This document shows, one piece after another, positions 17,321 to 26,069 of a stretch of DNA of 64,000 nt. The number at the start of each line of letters is the position of its first letter. Position 1 is the stretch's first letter. Source of the DNA: B18-G4 sp032250805. Its GTDB lineage: Bacteria; Bacteroidota; Bacteroidia; Bacteroidales; B18-G4. Both the position numbers and the translations under genes were made by a program. The notes beneath the pieces are model-generated. The model saw only the letters and a list, made by a program, of their open reading frames with translations. It did no database searches and was not told the origin of the DNA. The stretch spans positions 1 to 64,000 of the forward strand of contig JAVVEM010000002.1 of assembly GCA_032250805.1 (NCBI GenBank), read 5' to 3'.

Positions 17321-17328
17321 CAAAGATA
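17321..17328 (-). promoter_or_regulatory. -7 box of tRNA-His
   Basis: TATCTTTG on the minus strand, 16 bases upstream of the tRNA 5' end, matches the Bacteroidota TAnnTTTG element. Confidence 0.55.
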
Positions 17329-17498
17329 AAACAATTTTTGTGAGAAAATAAATTCGCTGAAAATTTCGTGGCAATGATGCAGTATTCAGGTGTGAGCTCT
17401 TTATATTCAGCCATGACAGATGCCGCAAACACAAAGATCATCAATAGCAGAACGCAGCAATATGAATAAATCTTACATTTGCATAACAGCATAAGCGC

Positions 17499-18620
17499 AT
17501 GCTTTTTAAAAAGAAGAAATATACCGGAGGAAGATCCCTCTCAGCACATGCCTGGAAGAAGTTTAAGAAAGACAAACTGGCATTTTCAGCCCTGGTCTTT
17601 ATTATCCTTGTGGCCATTATTGCCACGCTGGGTTACCTGATCACGCCCGACAGCAGTCCGATGGCCAACGAGCAGCACCTCGAGATCGCCAAACAAAAAC
17701 CCGGCTTTGATGTGCTCATGCTCAAAACAAAAAGAACCCGGGAGCCGGCCAGTCCAGGCTTCTTCGGCAGGATGATCTACGGCAGCAAGCCTGAGTTTCG
17801 CTATATTCCGATAAGCGATTGGAGCTACGAAAACGGCTCCATGTATTACAAGGAGTTCAGTCAGCATACAAGCGGCGTACAGGATGTATTTGAAGTACCA
17901 CAGGAAAAGCTTGCAGAAAGCCGGCCTGAGGAGAATATTGTCAGGAAACAATACCTGCTTGGCACCGACAGCTATGGCCGCGACCTGCTTAGCCGGCTGA
18001 TGATCGGCGCCAGGGTAAGCCTGTCGGTAGGCTTTATTTCCGTGATTATTTCGCTCATCATCGGGATCACCCTGGGTGCAGTAGCAGGATTTTTTCGCGG
18101 ATGGCCGGATACGGTCATTGTTTGGTTCATCAATGTGGTATGGTCAATACCTACCCTGCTCCTGGTCATTGCCATTACGTTTGCGCTTGGAAAAGGATTC
18201 TGGCAGGTTTTTGTCGCTGTGGGCCTCACCATGTGGGTTGAAGTGGCCCGCGTTGTGCGCGGACAGATCATGAGCATACGCGAAAAGGAGTTCGTGGAGG
18301 CAGGCAGGGCTCTGGGATTCAATAATTTCAGGATCATCTTCCGTCATGTACTGCCAAACATCATGGGTCCGGTGATCGTGATCAGCGCGGCAAATTTCGC
18401 CTCAGCCATCCTTATTGAAGCAGGGCTCAGCTTCCTTGGAATCGGGGTGCAGCCTCCCATGCCCTCATGGGGTACAATGATCAAAGAAAACTATGCATAC
18501 ATTATCCTTGATGCACCTTACCTTGCCATCCTTCCGGGCGTTGCCATTATGTTGATGGTGCTGGCCTTCATGGTAACAGGCAATGGCCTGCGTGATGCGC
18601 TTGACGTTAAAAGCATGTAA
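17499..18620 (+). CDS. Oligopeptide/dipeptide ABC transporter permease (OppC/DppC type)
   Basis: A 373-residue inner-membrane permease. One N-terminal helix (about residues 28-52) precedes an enlarged periplasmic segment (about 53-150), then the binding-protein-dependent transport domain with five helices. The motif LLGTDSYGRDLLSRLM and the EAA loop (FVEAGRALGFNNFRIIFRHVLPN, contact site for the ATPase) are diagnostic of the OppC side. No OppB, OppD/F or substrate-binding protein gene adjoins it, so its partners must be elsewhere. A TACATTTG box at 17474-17481 sits 17 bases before the start. Peptides are the family substrate. Confidence 0.9.
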   Translation: MLFKKKKYTGGRSLSAHAWKKFKKDKLAFSALVFIILVAIIATLGYLITPDSSPMANEQHLEIAKQKPGFDVLMLKTKRTREPASPGFFGRMIYGSKPEFRYIPISDWSYENGSMYYKEFSQHTSGVQDVFEVPQEKLAESRPEENIVRKQYLLGTDSYGRDLLSRLMIGARVSLSVGFISVIISLIIGITLGAVAGFFRGWPDTVIVWFINVVWSIPTLLLVIAITFALGKGFWQVFVAVGLTMWVEVARVVRGQIMSIREKEFVEAGRALGFNNFRIIFRHVLPNIMGPVIVISAANFASAILIEAGLSFLGIGVQPPMPSWGTMIKENYAYIILDAPYLAILPGVAIMLMVLAFMVTGNGLRDALDVKSM

Positions 18621-18755
18621 AGCATGCATTCAGCGGCAAACTTGGTAATTTGCGGCATTTTGGGTAATTTTGTTACCGGCCCGGGGCGGCTACCTGCAGC
18701 ATAATGATCGCCCCTGCAAATGAACCTGAAGCCTAAGTCCAAAAAATGACAAGTT

Positions 18756-19166
18756 ATGACCAGACAAATTGAAATAATCCTCCCTCCTTTTCCACGCGGA
18801 TATCACCTGATCACGCATATCATCGAAAATCAACTGGAAGACCTTCCTGATACCGGCTTACTGAATATCTTCATCAAGCACAGTTCGGCAGGGATCACCA
18901 TTAATGAAAATGCTGACCCAAGCGTACGGGCCGATTTTGAATCCTTCATGAATGAGCTCATTCCTGAACATCTCCCCCTGTACAAACATGTTATGGAAGG
19001 ACCAGATGATATGCCCGCACATCTTAAAGCAAGTTTCATGGGGACTTCGGTCAACATCCCTGTAAGCAAGGGCAAATTAAACCTGGGTACATGGCAGGGA
19101 ATATACCTGTGCGAATTCAGGGACCAGGGAGGCAGCAGGAAACTCGTACTAACTGTAACTTCTTAA
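18756..19166 (+). CDS. YjbQ family protein (secondary thiamine-phosphate synthase-like)
   Basis: A 136-residue cytosolic protein of the YjbQ/UPF0047 family. The conserved core NIFIKHSSAGITINENADPSVRADF and the DDMPAHLKASFMGTSVNIPV segment, each with a histidine proposed to act in metal or substrate binding, are intact, as is the C-terminal GTWQGIYLCEFRD. Members show weak thiamine-phosphate synthase activity, but their true role is unsettled. It stands alone; a TAATTTTG box at 18665-18672 could be its promoter. Confidence 0.92.
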   Translation: MTRQIEIILPPFPRGYHLITHIIENQLEDLPDTGLLNIFIKHSSAGITINENADPSVRADFESFMNELIPEHLPLYKHVMEGPDDMPAHLKASFMGTSVNIPVSKGKLNLGTWQGIYLCEFRDQGGSRKLVLTVTS

Positions 19167-19214
19167 CAAAACCTGTAGGTATATCAGGGTTTTGTGATCG
19201 ACCTGAACCACGGG

Positions 19215-20447
19215 TCAACAGGCTTCTAACTCCACAAAAAACGATGCGCCCCGGCCTGATTCGCTTTCGCACCATACACGGCCATTCATGGCAGTAACAT
19301 ATTTCCTTACGATCGCCAGCCCCAGGCCGGTATCAGGGTCGAGTTGTTGCAAATGATGTTTCTTGCGCTGGTACTGATCAAAGATATGCGGAAGAAATTG
19401 AGTCGGTATACCAATGCCCGTGTCGCTCACCTCAAGAACAGCCTTGCCGTTCTTCAACCCCAGGCGGATATCGATACTTTTTCCTTTGGGCGTGTATTTT
19501 ATGGCGTTCGACACAAGATTATCGATGATCTGCAGGATATACACCTCGTTTAATTCGGCATACAAGTTGTCGAGCTCAAGATGAAAAGCAAGATTTTTTT
19601 GTTCAATGGTATGCTTATAGATATCGCTTATCTTCCGAACAACTTCCCTGAGGTTGATTTTTTCCGTTGCCAGATGGTATACCTTCGATTCGATCACATT
19701 CACATCCAGTACCTGGTTGATCATTTTGTTCATTCTTTGCAGCGAATTAAGAATAATATCTGCATATTCCCTGTGTTCATCGCATATCCCGTCAGGATCA
19801 TCCATCATCAGTCCGATCATGGTGAGGCTGCTTGTTAACGGGTTTTTCAGGCCATACACAACCACACTGATCAGATGGTTTTTCTCTTCATTCAGATTGA
19901 GAAGTTCAAAATTCTGCTCTTCGAGTTTTTGCTTTGTCTCGTTTATCCGTTCATTCTTTGTTTCAATGGCCTCTTTCTGCTTTTGTATCTTAATATAACT
20001 GCGGGCCAGCTTTTCTTCCAGTTCGTTCATATTCCTCAGCCTGCCTATAAGCAACTTCAGAATGCCCCGCGCAAAGCCCGGGTCATCATTAAGCCGTTCT
20101 TCAAAATCATTGCGGCCCAAACGAAGCAAATAACTCTCTTCTTCAGCCGTTACAGAAGCCGAACGGGTACCATCATCAATAAGTGCAAACTCGCCAAAAA
20201 TATCATTGGCTTTCAGGCGCGAAAGAACATGGCTGCCATCATGTACCCGCACAGTGCCGTATATGATCACATACATGGCATCGCCCGGATCACCTTTTTT
20301 GAAAATCGTTTGCTGTGGCTTGACCTTAAGCCCCCTGAGCAATGTTACAATCGACAATAAAAAATCTTCTCCTGTAGCAGTAAAGATGTTCACTTTTTTT
20401 AAAAATGCAATCTTCTCATCGATACTCAGGCTTCCGTAATCAGTCAT
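19215..20447 (-). CDS. Cyclic-nucleotide-binding domain/histidine kinase-like protein lacking the phosphoacceptor His
   Basis: 410 residues. The N-terminus (about 15-130) is a cNMP-binding fold (FKKGDPGDAMYVIIYGTVRVHDG, then IFGEFALIDDGTRSASVTA). A coiled coil (about 135-185) leads to a HisKA-like helix whose usual SHDLKNPL reads VYGLKNPL, so Tyr198 replaces the phosphorylated histidine and Gly the next Asp. The ATPase domain looks intact: the N box NLVSNAIKYTPKGK and the G boxes DTGIGIP and GLGLAIV. No membrane segment and no response regulator nearby. Either it is an ATP-binding sensor that does not autophosphorylate at the usual site, or it acts with another kinase. cNMP binding is inferred from the fold. 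Confidence 0.85.
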   Translation of the reverse strand: MTDYGSLSIDEKIAFLKKVNIFTATGEDFLLSIVTLLRGLKVKPQQTIFKKGDPGDAMYVIIYGTVRVHDGSHVLSRLKANDIFGEFALIDDGTRSASVTAEEESYLLRLGRNDFEERLNDDPGFARGILKLLIGRLRNMNELEEKLARSYIKIQKQKEAIETKNERINETKQKLEEQNFELLNLNEEKNHLISVVVYGLKNPLTSSLTMIGLMMDDPDGICDEHREYADIILNSLQRMNKMINQVLDVNVIESKVYHLATEKINLREVVRKISDIYKHTIEQKNLAFHLELDNLYAELNEVYILQIIDNLVSNAIKYTPKGKSIDIRLGLKNGKAVLEVSDTGIGIPTQFLPHIFDQYQRKKHHLQQLDPDTGLGLAIVRKYVTAMNGRVWCESESGRGASFFVELEAC

Positions 20448-20604
20448 AGCTGCAGAATATTTTGGTTAACCAGGATCGAAGGAGTATGGCCTCTCACAGG
20501 TCATACTCCTCATATTATTGACGCTCACCGGTATAGTTTGTTACATAATCAACAACAAAAATATTGATTCCGTATTAATTTCCTCATAAAGTTGATACAT
20601 CAAC

Positions 20605-20635
20605 TTTGAATTCACCGAAATATTTATTATATTTG
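20605..20635 (+). promoter_or_regulatory. Full Bacteroidota promoter before the T9SS cargo gene
   Basis: TTTG at 20605-20608 and TATATTTG at 20628-20635 are separated by exactly 19 bases, the textbook -33/-7 arrangement of the Bacteroidota housekeeping sigma factor. The coding start is 30 bases downstream. Confidence 0.75.
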
Positions 20636-20664
20636 GATGCGATATTAACCAAAATTATTTTGTT

Positions 20665-21696
20665 ATGAAAAAGTTTTCCCTTCTGGTCATAATTTGGGGC
20701 TTCGCTCTTTCAATGCTTGCGCAGCCTGTGTTTCAGTATCCCCAAAACGCTCCTGAGGTAGGGGATATTATGGAAATACAGTTCGTTGCACCAAATGGAC
20801 TTAACCCGGCACCCAACGGAGCCAATGTTATCTGGAATTTTTCTCAATTAATCAACATTGGTGATCCCGGACAGATCAGCGTAATATCGCCGGCATCAGC
20901 GCCTTCCGGAAATGAGTTTCCGATGGCAAATGTTGTGCTGAACATGAATGACAGCATCTACACTTACGGAAAAATTGAAAACGACGGCTTCGAATATCAT
21001 GGAACCAAAGCCACCTTCAGCGGTTTTGATATAGTCCTTGTTTTTAGCGACTTCAAGGATTACATGCGCTTTCCTTTTCCTTTTGGCGCCGCTTTTACCG
21101 ACACCTACAGAGGGACGTCAACTGCTTTAACGGCTCAAATAACCGCAACCGGAACCACTTCGGTCATCTATGACGCTTACGGCACACTTAACCTTCCAAA
21201 CGGAACCTACAGTGATGTTATGAGAACCATAACCACGGATGTTGAAGCGGATTCAATCTTTTCGGGTGGCTTCCTGGTTAAGACAATCCTTTCAACGCGC
21301 ATACAATATTCATGGTATACTCCTCATTCGTTCGGCCCTGTTTTCAGCATGGAGATTATGGATGCAGGCGGTGTGATTGATACTGTTTGCTATTATACAA
21401 CTTCCGGTTCGTGGATTGAACCTCACGATACACAGCAGTTTACACAGTTGCGCACCTTTCCTAATCCTGCCGGGGACTATCTGACCGTCGCCTTTACTTC
21501 ATCATGCACCGGCCCTGTCAACATAAGGATCGTGAATCAGGTCGGACAAACCATGATCGACCATGTATTGCCCGGACCATTAAATGGAGAGGTTTCGCAG
21601 AAAATCGATATTGGCAGTCTGCCGGCCGGCATTTACTTTGTTGGCATCCTCTGCAACGGCAATGATCAGCTTACAGGCAAGTTCATTGTGAAATAG
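20665..21696 (+). CDS. Secreted protein with type IX sorting domain
   Basis: 343 residues with a signal peptide (KKFSLLVIIWGFALSMLAQ). Residues about 20-255 form a beta-rich region with no recognised catalytic motif. The last 80 residues (FPNPAGDYLTVAF, VNIRIVNQVGQTM, IGSLPAGIYFV, KFIVK) are a type A T9SS C-terminal domain, which directs passage through the outer membrane and anchoring or release at the surface. It has its own strong promoter. The organism must have a type IX secretion system, although none of its genes are in the window. Binding or structural role unknown. Confidence 0.85.
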   Translation: MKKFSLLVIIWGFALSMLAQPVFQYPQNAPEVGDIMEIQFVAPNGLNPAPNGANVIWNFSQLINIGDPGQISVISPASAPSGNEFPMANVVLNMNDSIYTYGKIENDGFEYHGTKATFSGFDIVLVFSDFKDYMRFPFPFGAAFTDTYRGTSTALTAQITATGTTSVIYDAYGTLNLPNGTYSDVMRTITTDVEADSIFSGGFLVKTILSTRIQYSWYTPHSFGPVFSMEIMDAGGVIDTVCYYTTSGSWIEPHDTQQFTQLRTFPNPAGDYLTVAFTSSCTGPVNIRIVNQVGQTMIDHVLPGPLNGEVSQKIDIGSLPAGIYFVGILCNGNDQLTGKFIVK

Positions 21697-21742
21697 GGAT
21701 GTTTTAGCTGCCGGTGTTCAGAGCATAGCCGGGAAGGGAAGT

Positions 21743-22333
21743 TTATACCAGCTCATCGCGGAATTGTTTCGCGGCTTTTATCATATCAGGGAAAAATGTT
21801 TCGAAGTCGGCTTTGAAATTTTCGTAATCCAGCTTCAGGCTTTCAACAGCATCTTCCATGCCCGATTCGTATTTTTTCGACCGCCTCGACATGCCATCGA
21901 AAACCCATTGAAGATCGGCAAAGCGCGAATAGCCGACAAGCCAGTTATGAATGACCATATAGGGCAGAATCCGTTTCGACCGGGGAGGAAGGATCTTATA
22001 ATTGCCCAACATGAGGCTGTAAACTTTTATGGCAAACTCTGAAAGGTCGGTGTCGGAATATTCTGACCAGTTCAGGGCAAGAAAATGATCATAATAAATG
22101 TCGATGATCACCCCCGAAAACTTTCCATAATCTTTTTGCAAACGGTTTCTGCTTTGAATAAATGCAGGATGCAGATCAGTAAATGCATCAATTTTTCTGT
22201 GGAGCCTGATCCCTTTTTGTATTCCTTCCGGAAAACGTTCAGCATCGCTGCCCTTCACCGAATCAGCGATGAAATTGCCAATGAGAATTTGATCATCATT
22301 GCCCGAAAGATATGCATGTGCCAGGAAATTCAT
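21743..22333 (-). CDS. acpH: Acyl carrier protein phosphodiesterase (AcpH family)
   Basis: A 196-residue protein of the DUF479/AcpH family, which removes the 4'-phosphopantetheine arm from holo-ACP. The N-terminal MNFLAHAYLSGNDDQILIGNFIADSVKG and the HRKIDAFTDLHPAF motif carry the conserved metal-binding His/Asp residues of this HD-like fold; IIDIYYDHFLALNW is also typical. It stands alone on the minus strand, with a TAAGTTTG -7 box at 22348-22355 just upstream of the start. Confidence 0.92.
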   Translation of the reverse strand: MNFLAHAYLSGNDDQILIGNFIADSVKGSDAERFPEGIQKGIRLHRKIDAFTDLHPAFIQSRNRLQKDYGKFSGVIIDIYYDHFLALNWSEYSDTDLSEFAIKVYSLMLGNYKILPPRSKRILPYMVIHNWLVGYSRFADLQWVFDGMSRRSKKYESGMEDAVESLKLDYENFKADFETFFPDMIKAAKQFRDELV

Positions 22334-22419
22334 AAGCCTGTGGTATGCAAACTTAATTATAATAAATATAAATTGACCTCAACAAACTGCCAACAAGGCG
22401 TTAATTTACGATATTTCTT

Positions 22420-22427
22420 TAGCTTTG
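22420..22427 (+). promoter_or_regulatory. -7 box before iorA
   Basis: TAGCTTTG, 40 bases before the iorA start codon, matches TAnnTTTG. No clear -33 TTTG at the expected distance. Confidence 0.5.
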
Positions 22428-22467
22428 CACTTATTCAAACGATGATTTTATTAAGGATTTTTCCACA

Positions 22468-24087
22468 ATGAATAAGTTACCATTACTTGGAGATGAGGCT
22501 ATTGCACAGGCTGCAATAGATGCAGGCATATCGGGTATCTATGCTTATCCCGGAACACCTTCTACCGAGATCACCGAATATGTTCTCAAGTCGAAGGAAG
22601 CCAGAGAAGCAAAGATCGTTGCCAGCTGGACATCGAACGAAAAAACGGCTATGGAAGCAGCCATGGGAGTTTCCTATATTGGCAAGCGAGGCATGACCTG
22701 CATGAAACACGTTGGGCTGAATGTTGCTGCAGATGCTTTTATCAATTCGTCCATTACAGGCGCCAATGGCGGTTTAATTGTTGTTGCCGCCGACGACCCT
22801 TCCATGCATTCTTCGCAAAACGAGCAGGATTCGCGTTTCTTTGGCAATTTTGCGATGATCCCCATGCTTGAGCCCTCCAATCAGCAGGAAGCATATGATA
22901 TGGTTCATTATGGTTATGAGCTGTCGGAAAAATTCGAGATCCCAGTCTTGATGCGCATCACCACGCGCCTGGCCCACTCCCGGGCAGGGGTGGTCAGGCG
23001 TGAAAAACGCCCGCAGAATGAACTGAAGATGCCGGGCACCCCCAACCAGTTTATTCTGCTGCCCGCCAATGCCCGCCGCAGGTATAAGCTTCTTTTAGGC
23101 AACCAGGAGGCCTATGAGCAGGAATCGGAAGCCTCACCTTTTAATCAATATTTTGATGCCGATGATAAAAGCCTCGGGATCATTGCCTGTGGCATCGCAT
23201 ACAATTATCTGATTGAGAATTTTGAAGATCAGAAAGTGCCACACCCGGTGCTGAAGGTCGGACAATATCCCCTGCCCCGGAAAATGGTTGAGAAGATATA
23301 TAATGAATGCGACGAGATCCTTATGCTTGAGGAAGGTTATCCGCTGGTGGAAGAATCGCTCAGGGGTTACCTCAACAAGGGCAGGAAGATAAGTGGCAGG
23401 CTTAACGGCCGCATACCCCGCGATGGTGAACTAAACCCGAACATTGTTGCAAGAAGCCTTAACCTTAAAGTTTACGAAGGCAGGGAAGCCTCAGGGCAGG
23501 TTGTAGGAAGGCCACCCTCGCTTTGCAAAGGCTGCCCGCACATTTATTCATACAACGCCCTGAATGAAGCCCTGGCAAAATATGCCAAAGGACGCGTATT
23601 CTCCGACATCGGTTGCTATACTCTTGGAGCACTGGAGCCCTTTAATGCCATCAACACCTGTGTCGACATGGGGGCTTCGATCACCATGGCAAAGGGTGCG
23701 GCAGATAACGGGCTTGTGCCGGCAGTGGCAGTGATCGGCGATTCGACATTTACACATTCAGGAATGACCGGCCTGCTGGATGCCGTTTGGAGTAAAAGCC
23801 CGGTAACGATCATGATACTCGATAATGAAACAACTGCCATGACAGGCGGACAAAATTCAAACGCACACGGAAAGATTGAAGATATCTGCATTGGGCTTGG
23901 CGTTGAAAAAGATCACATCCACATTGTGAATCCCATACCAAAGTACCATGAAGAAAATATGGGTATCATAAAAAAAGAGCTGGAATACAAGGGCGTATCA
24001 GTGATCATACCCAGGCGTGAATGCCTGCAAACCATTGCCACAAGGATAAGGGCAGAAAAGAAAAAAGTAAAACCGGCAATCCAATAG
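22468..24087 (+). CDS. iorA: Indolepyruvate ferredoxin oxidoreductase, alpha subunit (short form)
   Basis: A 539-residue subunit that, with IorB, oxidatively decarboxylates aryl-pyruvates (from aromatic amino acids) to acyl-CoA and reduces ferredoxin. Residues 1-190 hold the pyrimidine-binding fold (GISGIYAYPGTPSTEITEYV), and the C-terminal half holds the TPP domain (PPSLCKGCPHIYSYNAL, AVAVIGDSTFTHSGMTGLLDA, MTGGQNS). It ends soon after the TPP domain and lacks the C-terminal two-cluster ferredoxin domain of archaeal IorA, so electron transfer must use another route or subunit. iorB begins 5 bases after its stop. Substrate preference is from family knowledge. Confidence 0.92.
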   Translation: MNKLPLLGDEAIAQAAIDAGISGIYAYPGTPSTEITEYVLKSKEAREAKIVASWTSNEKTAMEAAMGVSYIGKRGMTCMKHVGLNVAADAFINSSITGANGGLIVVAADDPSMHSSQNEQDSRFFGNFAMIPMLEPSNQQEAYDMVHYGYELSEKFEIPVLMRITTRLAHSRAGVVRREKRPQNELKMPGTPNQFILLPANARRRYKLLLGNQEAYEQESEASPFNQYFDADDKSLGIIACGIAYNYLIENFEDQKVPHPVLKVGQYPLPRKMVEKIYNECDEILMLEEGYPLVEESLRGYLNKGRKISGRLNGRIPRDGELNPNIVARSLNLKVYEGREASGQVVGRPPSLCKGCPHIYSYNALNEALAKYAKGRVFSDIGCYTLGALEPFNAINTCVDMGASITMAKGAADNGLVPAVAVIGDSTFTHSGMTGLLDAVWSKSPVTIMILDNETTAMTGGQNSNAHGKIEDICIGLGVEKDHIHIVNPIPKYHEENMGIIKKELEYKGVSVIIPRRECLQTIATRIRAEKKKVKPAIQ

Positions 24088-24092
24088 AGATC

Positions 24093-24689
24093 ATGAAAAA
24101 AGATATCATTTTAGCAGGTGTTGGCGGACAGGGCATCTTGTCTATTGCTGCCATCATCGGAACTGCAGCCATGGGAGCAGACCTTTACCTTAAACAGGCC
24201 GAAGTGCATGGCATGAGCCAACGCGGCGGCGACGTGCAATCAAACCTTCGCTTATCGGATAAACCGGTGGCCTCCGATCTTATTCCTAAGGGCCAGGCCG
24301 ACATGATCATTGCCGTTGAACCCATGGAAGGACTGCGTTATATTTCCATGCTGGCCGAAGACGGCTGGCTGATCACAAACAGCAACCCTTACATCAACAT
24401 CAAGAACTATCCCGATATCGGCGACATCCTCAATGAGATAAAAACGCTTCCCAGGCACATTATCATCGATGCCGATGAGATTGCAAAAGACCTGGGCAAT
24501 AAAAAAGCCGCCAACATGGTGATCCTGGGTGCTGCACTACCGTTTCTCGGTATGGATATCAAACTGTTTCACAATGCTGTGGGTGATATTTTCGGAAGCA
24601 AAGGAGAAGATATTGTGAAACTGAATATCGATGCCCTTCAGGCCGGAATGGATTTTGCAAATAATAACAAAAGAAGCCCGGAAAAATGA
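24093..24689 (+). CDS. iorB: Indolepyruvate ferredoxin oxidoreductase, beta subunit
   Basis: A 198-residue gamma-domain subunit of 2-oxoacid:ferredoxin oxidoreductases. It begins KKDIILAGVGGQGILSIAAIIGTAA, the characteristic glycine-rich opening, followed by EVHGMSQRGGDVQSNLR, the conserved motif of this domain. An in-frame ATG upstream at 24021 overlaps iorA, but the family start is at 24093, just after a purine-rich stretch. It is co-transcribed with iorA and completes the catalytic heterodimer. Confidence 0.94.
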   Translation: MKKDIILAGVGGQGILSIAAIIGTAAMGADLYLKQAEVHGMSQRGGDVQSNLRLSDKPVASDLIPKGQADMIIAVEPMEGLRYISMLAEDGWLITNSNPYINIKNYPDIGDILNEIKTLPRHIIIDADEIAKDLGNKKAANMVILGAALPFLGMDIKLFHNAVGDIFGSKGEDIVKLNIDALQAGMDFANNNKRSPEK

Positions 24690-24816
24690 CCGCTTAATGC
24701 CTTTAAGCTTAAGCCATGGTTGATGCGCACGCATCCATTGCGCCAATCCCCGGAACCCGGCAAATGTCAGAAAACAGCTTAGAACATACCCCTGGCACGC
24801 TATCACAGATCATGCG

Positions 24817-25830
24817 TTATATCATCGGATATTTTTTAAATATCTCTTCTGATTTCATCAGAATGTCGACGTATTGCGCACGCTTATAGGTAAATGGATC
24901 CTTCATGGTCTTCAGCGACAGCTTACCCCTGAAGTCATTGATGTTTTTATAGTTTTTCTTCTTCATCCAGGTTTCTACTTCATTTAATATGGTGCCGATC
25001 TGCCCGATACCATTTTTATAAATTGTGCTTACTACCTGTACAACGTCTGATCCGGCCAGCAGCATCGAAATCACATCTTCGCCCGTGAATATGCCGGTGT
25101 TGGCGCAAATGTCGCCTTTGATCTCTCCAAAAAGCAAACCTGCAAAGCGGAGCGCGATACGGTTATCATTCTGGGTTGAGAGATTATAGGGGAAATAGTG
25201 CTCTTCGAGGTCGATGTCGATCTCGGGCTGGAAAAGCCGGTTAAACAATACAAATCCATCGGCCCCTCTCTTATCCATTTCCGAGATCACATGCAAGGGA
25301 TTGCTGTAATACGGACTGAGTTTTACTGCAACAGGGATCTTTACGGCTTTCTTTACTTTTTCGAGCAGGTCGAGCTGTTCCGTGATGATTGAGCGGCCAT
25401 CGATCTCAAAGTCCCTGGGGATGGCATAGAAGTTCAGCTCCAGACCGGCAACGCCCGTATCTTCAATTTTCTTTGCATATTCTTCCCAGGTTTCGTCGTA
25501 CACACAGTTCAGACTGGCAAAGAGCGGAATTTTCAATGCCTCAGCGGCTGCCTTCAGGTTTCCCAGAAAAGCTTCAGGGCCTGCTTCGATGTATGCAGGA
25601 TACGGCGACCCGGCCATTTCGGCGTGCCTGGTGGCATAATCCTCTTCGGCATGAAAATTCTGAAGGTTCTCGAGGTGGATCTGTTCTTCAAAAAGGGTTT
25701 TATAAACGACTGCAGAAGCACCTTCTTCCTGAATTTTTCTGAGTGCACCCAGGTCAGTGACAAGGTTGCTGGCGCCTACGATCAGGGGATTCTTCAGTTC
25801 AATCCCCATATAAGTTGTTTTTAAGTCCAT
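24817..25830 (-). CDS. Dihydroorotate dehydrogenase-like protein
   Basis: A 337-residue TIM-barrel flavoprotein. It opens LKTTYMGIELKNPLIVGASNLV and has the FMN-contact segments VAVKLSPYYSNP, DGFVLFNRLFQPEID and SDVVQVVSTIYKNG. It resembles the dihydroorotate dehydrogenase-like proteins that replace the catalytic base region and often sit beside pyruvate:ferredoxin oxidoreductase genes in anaerobes; here nifJ is divergent 239 bases away. True PyrD function is less likely than an uncharacterised oxidoreductase role. No membrane or iron-sulfur segment. Confidence 0.85.
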   Translation of the reverse strand: MDLKTTYMGIELKNPLIVGASNLVTDLGALRKIQEEGASAVVYKTLFEEQIHLENLQNFHAEEDYATRHAEMAGSPYPAYIEAGPEAFLGNLKAAAEALKIPLFASLNCVYDETWEEYAKKIEDTGVAGLELNFYAIPRDFEIDGRSIITEQLDLLEKVKKAVKIPVAVKLSPYYSNPLHVISEMDKRGADGFVLFNRLFQPEIDIDLEEHYFPYNLSTQNDNRIALRFAGLLFGEIKGDICANTGIFTGEDVISMLLAGSDVVQVVSTIYKNGIGQIGTILNEVETWMKKKNYKNINDFRGKLSLKTMKDPFTYKRAQYVDILMKSEEIFKKYPMI

Positions 25831-26004
25831 GTTAGTCTCGTTTTATTTGATTGAATATTTATTATTTTCAACATCATTTTTAGCAGCATAAAAGTATGTA
25901 AAATTATTTAATCTGCTTATGAATGCTTAATCTAAAATCAGTATAAATTATGATGATACATCCTAAAATTAGTGCATTTTAAAACACAAATACATAGAAT
26001 TTAT

Positions 26005-26012
26005 TAGTTTTG
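26005..26012 (+). promoter_or_regulatory. -7 box of nifJ
   Basis: TAGTTTTG, 57 bases before the nifJ start codon. It matches TAnnTTTG. The 5' leader contains no obvious riboswitch. Confidence 0.5.
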
Positions 26013-26069
26013 TGCTGCCTTTGAGGCACATTCGTACAGAACTTATAAAGACTTAAAAATAAATACGTT

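Noticed and set aside
17109..17492. A 127-codon minus-strand frame
   Set aside because: It overlaps the whole of tRNA-His and its terminator.
24021..24092. Longer N-terminus for iorB
   Set aside because: These codons overlap iorA and precede the conserved start; the ATG at 24093 fits the family.
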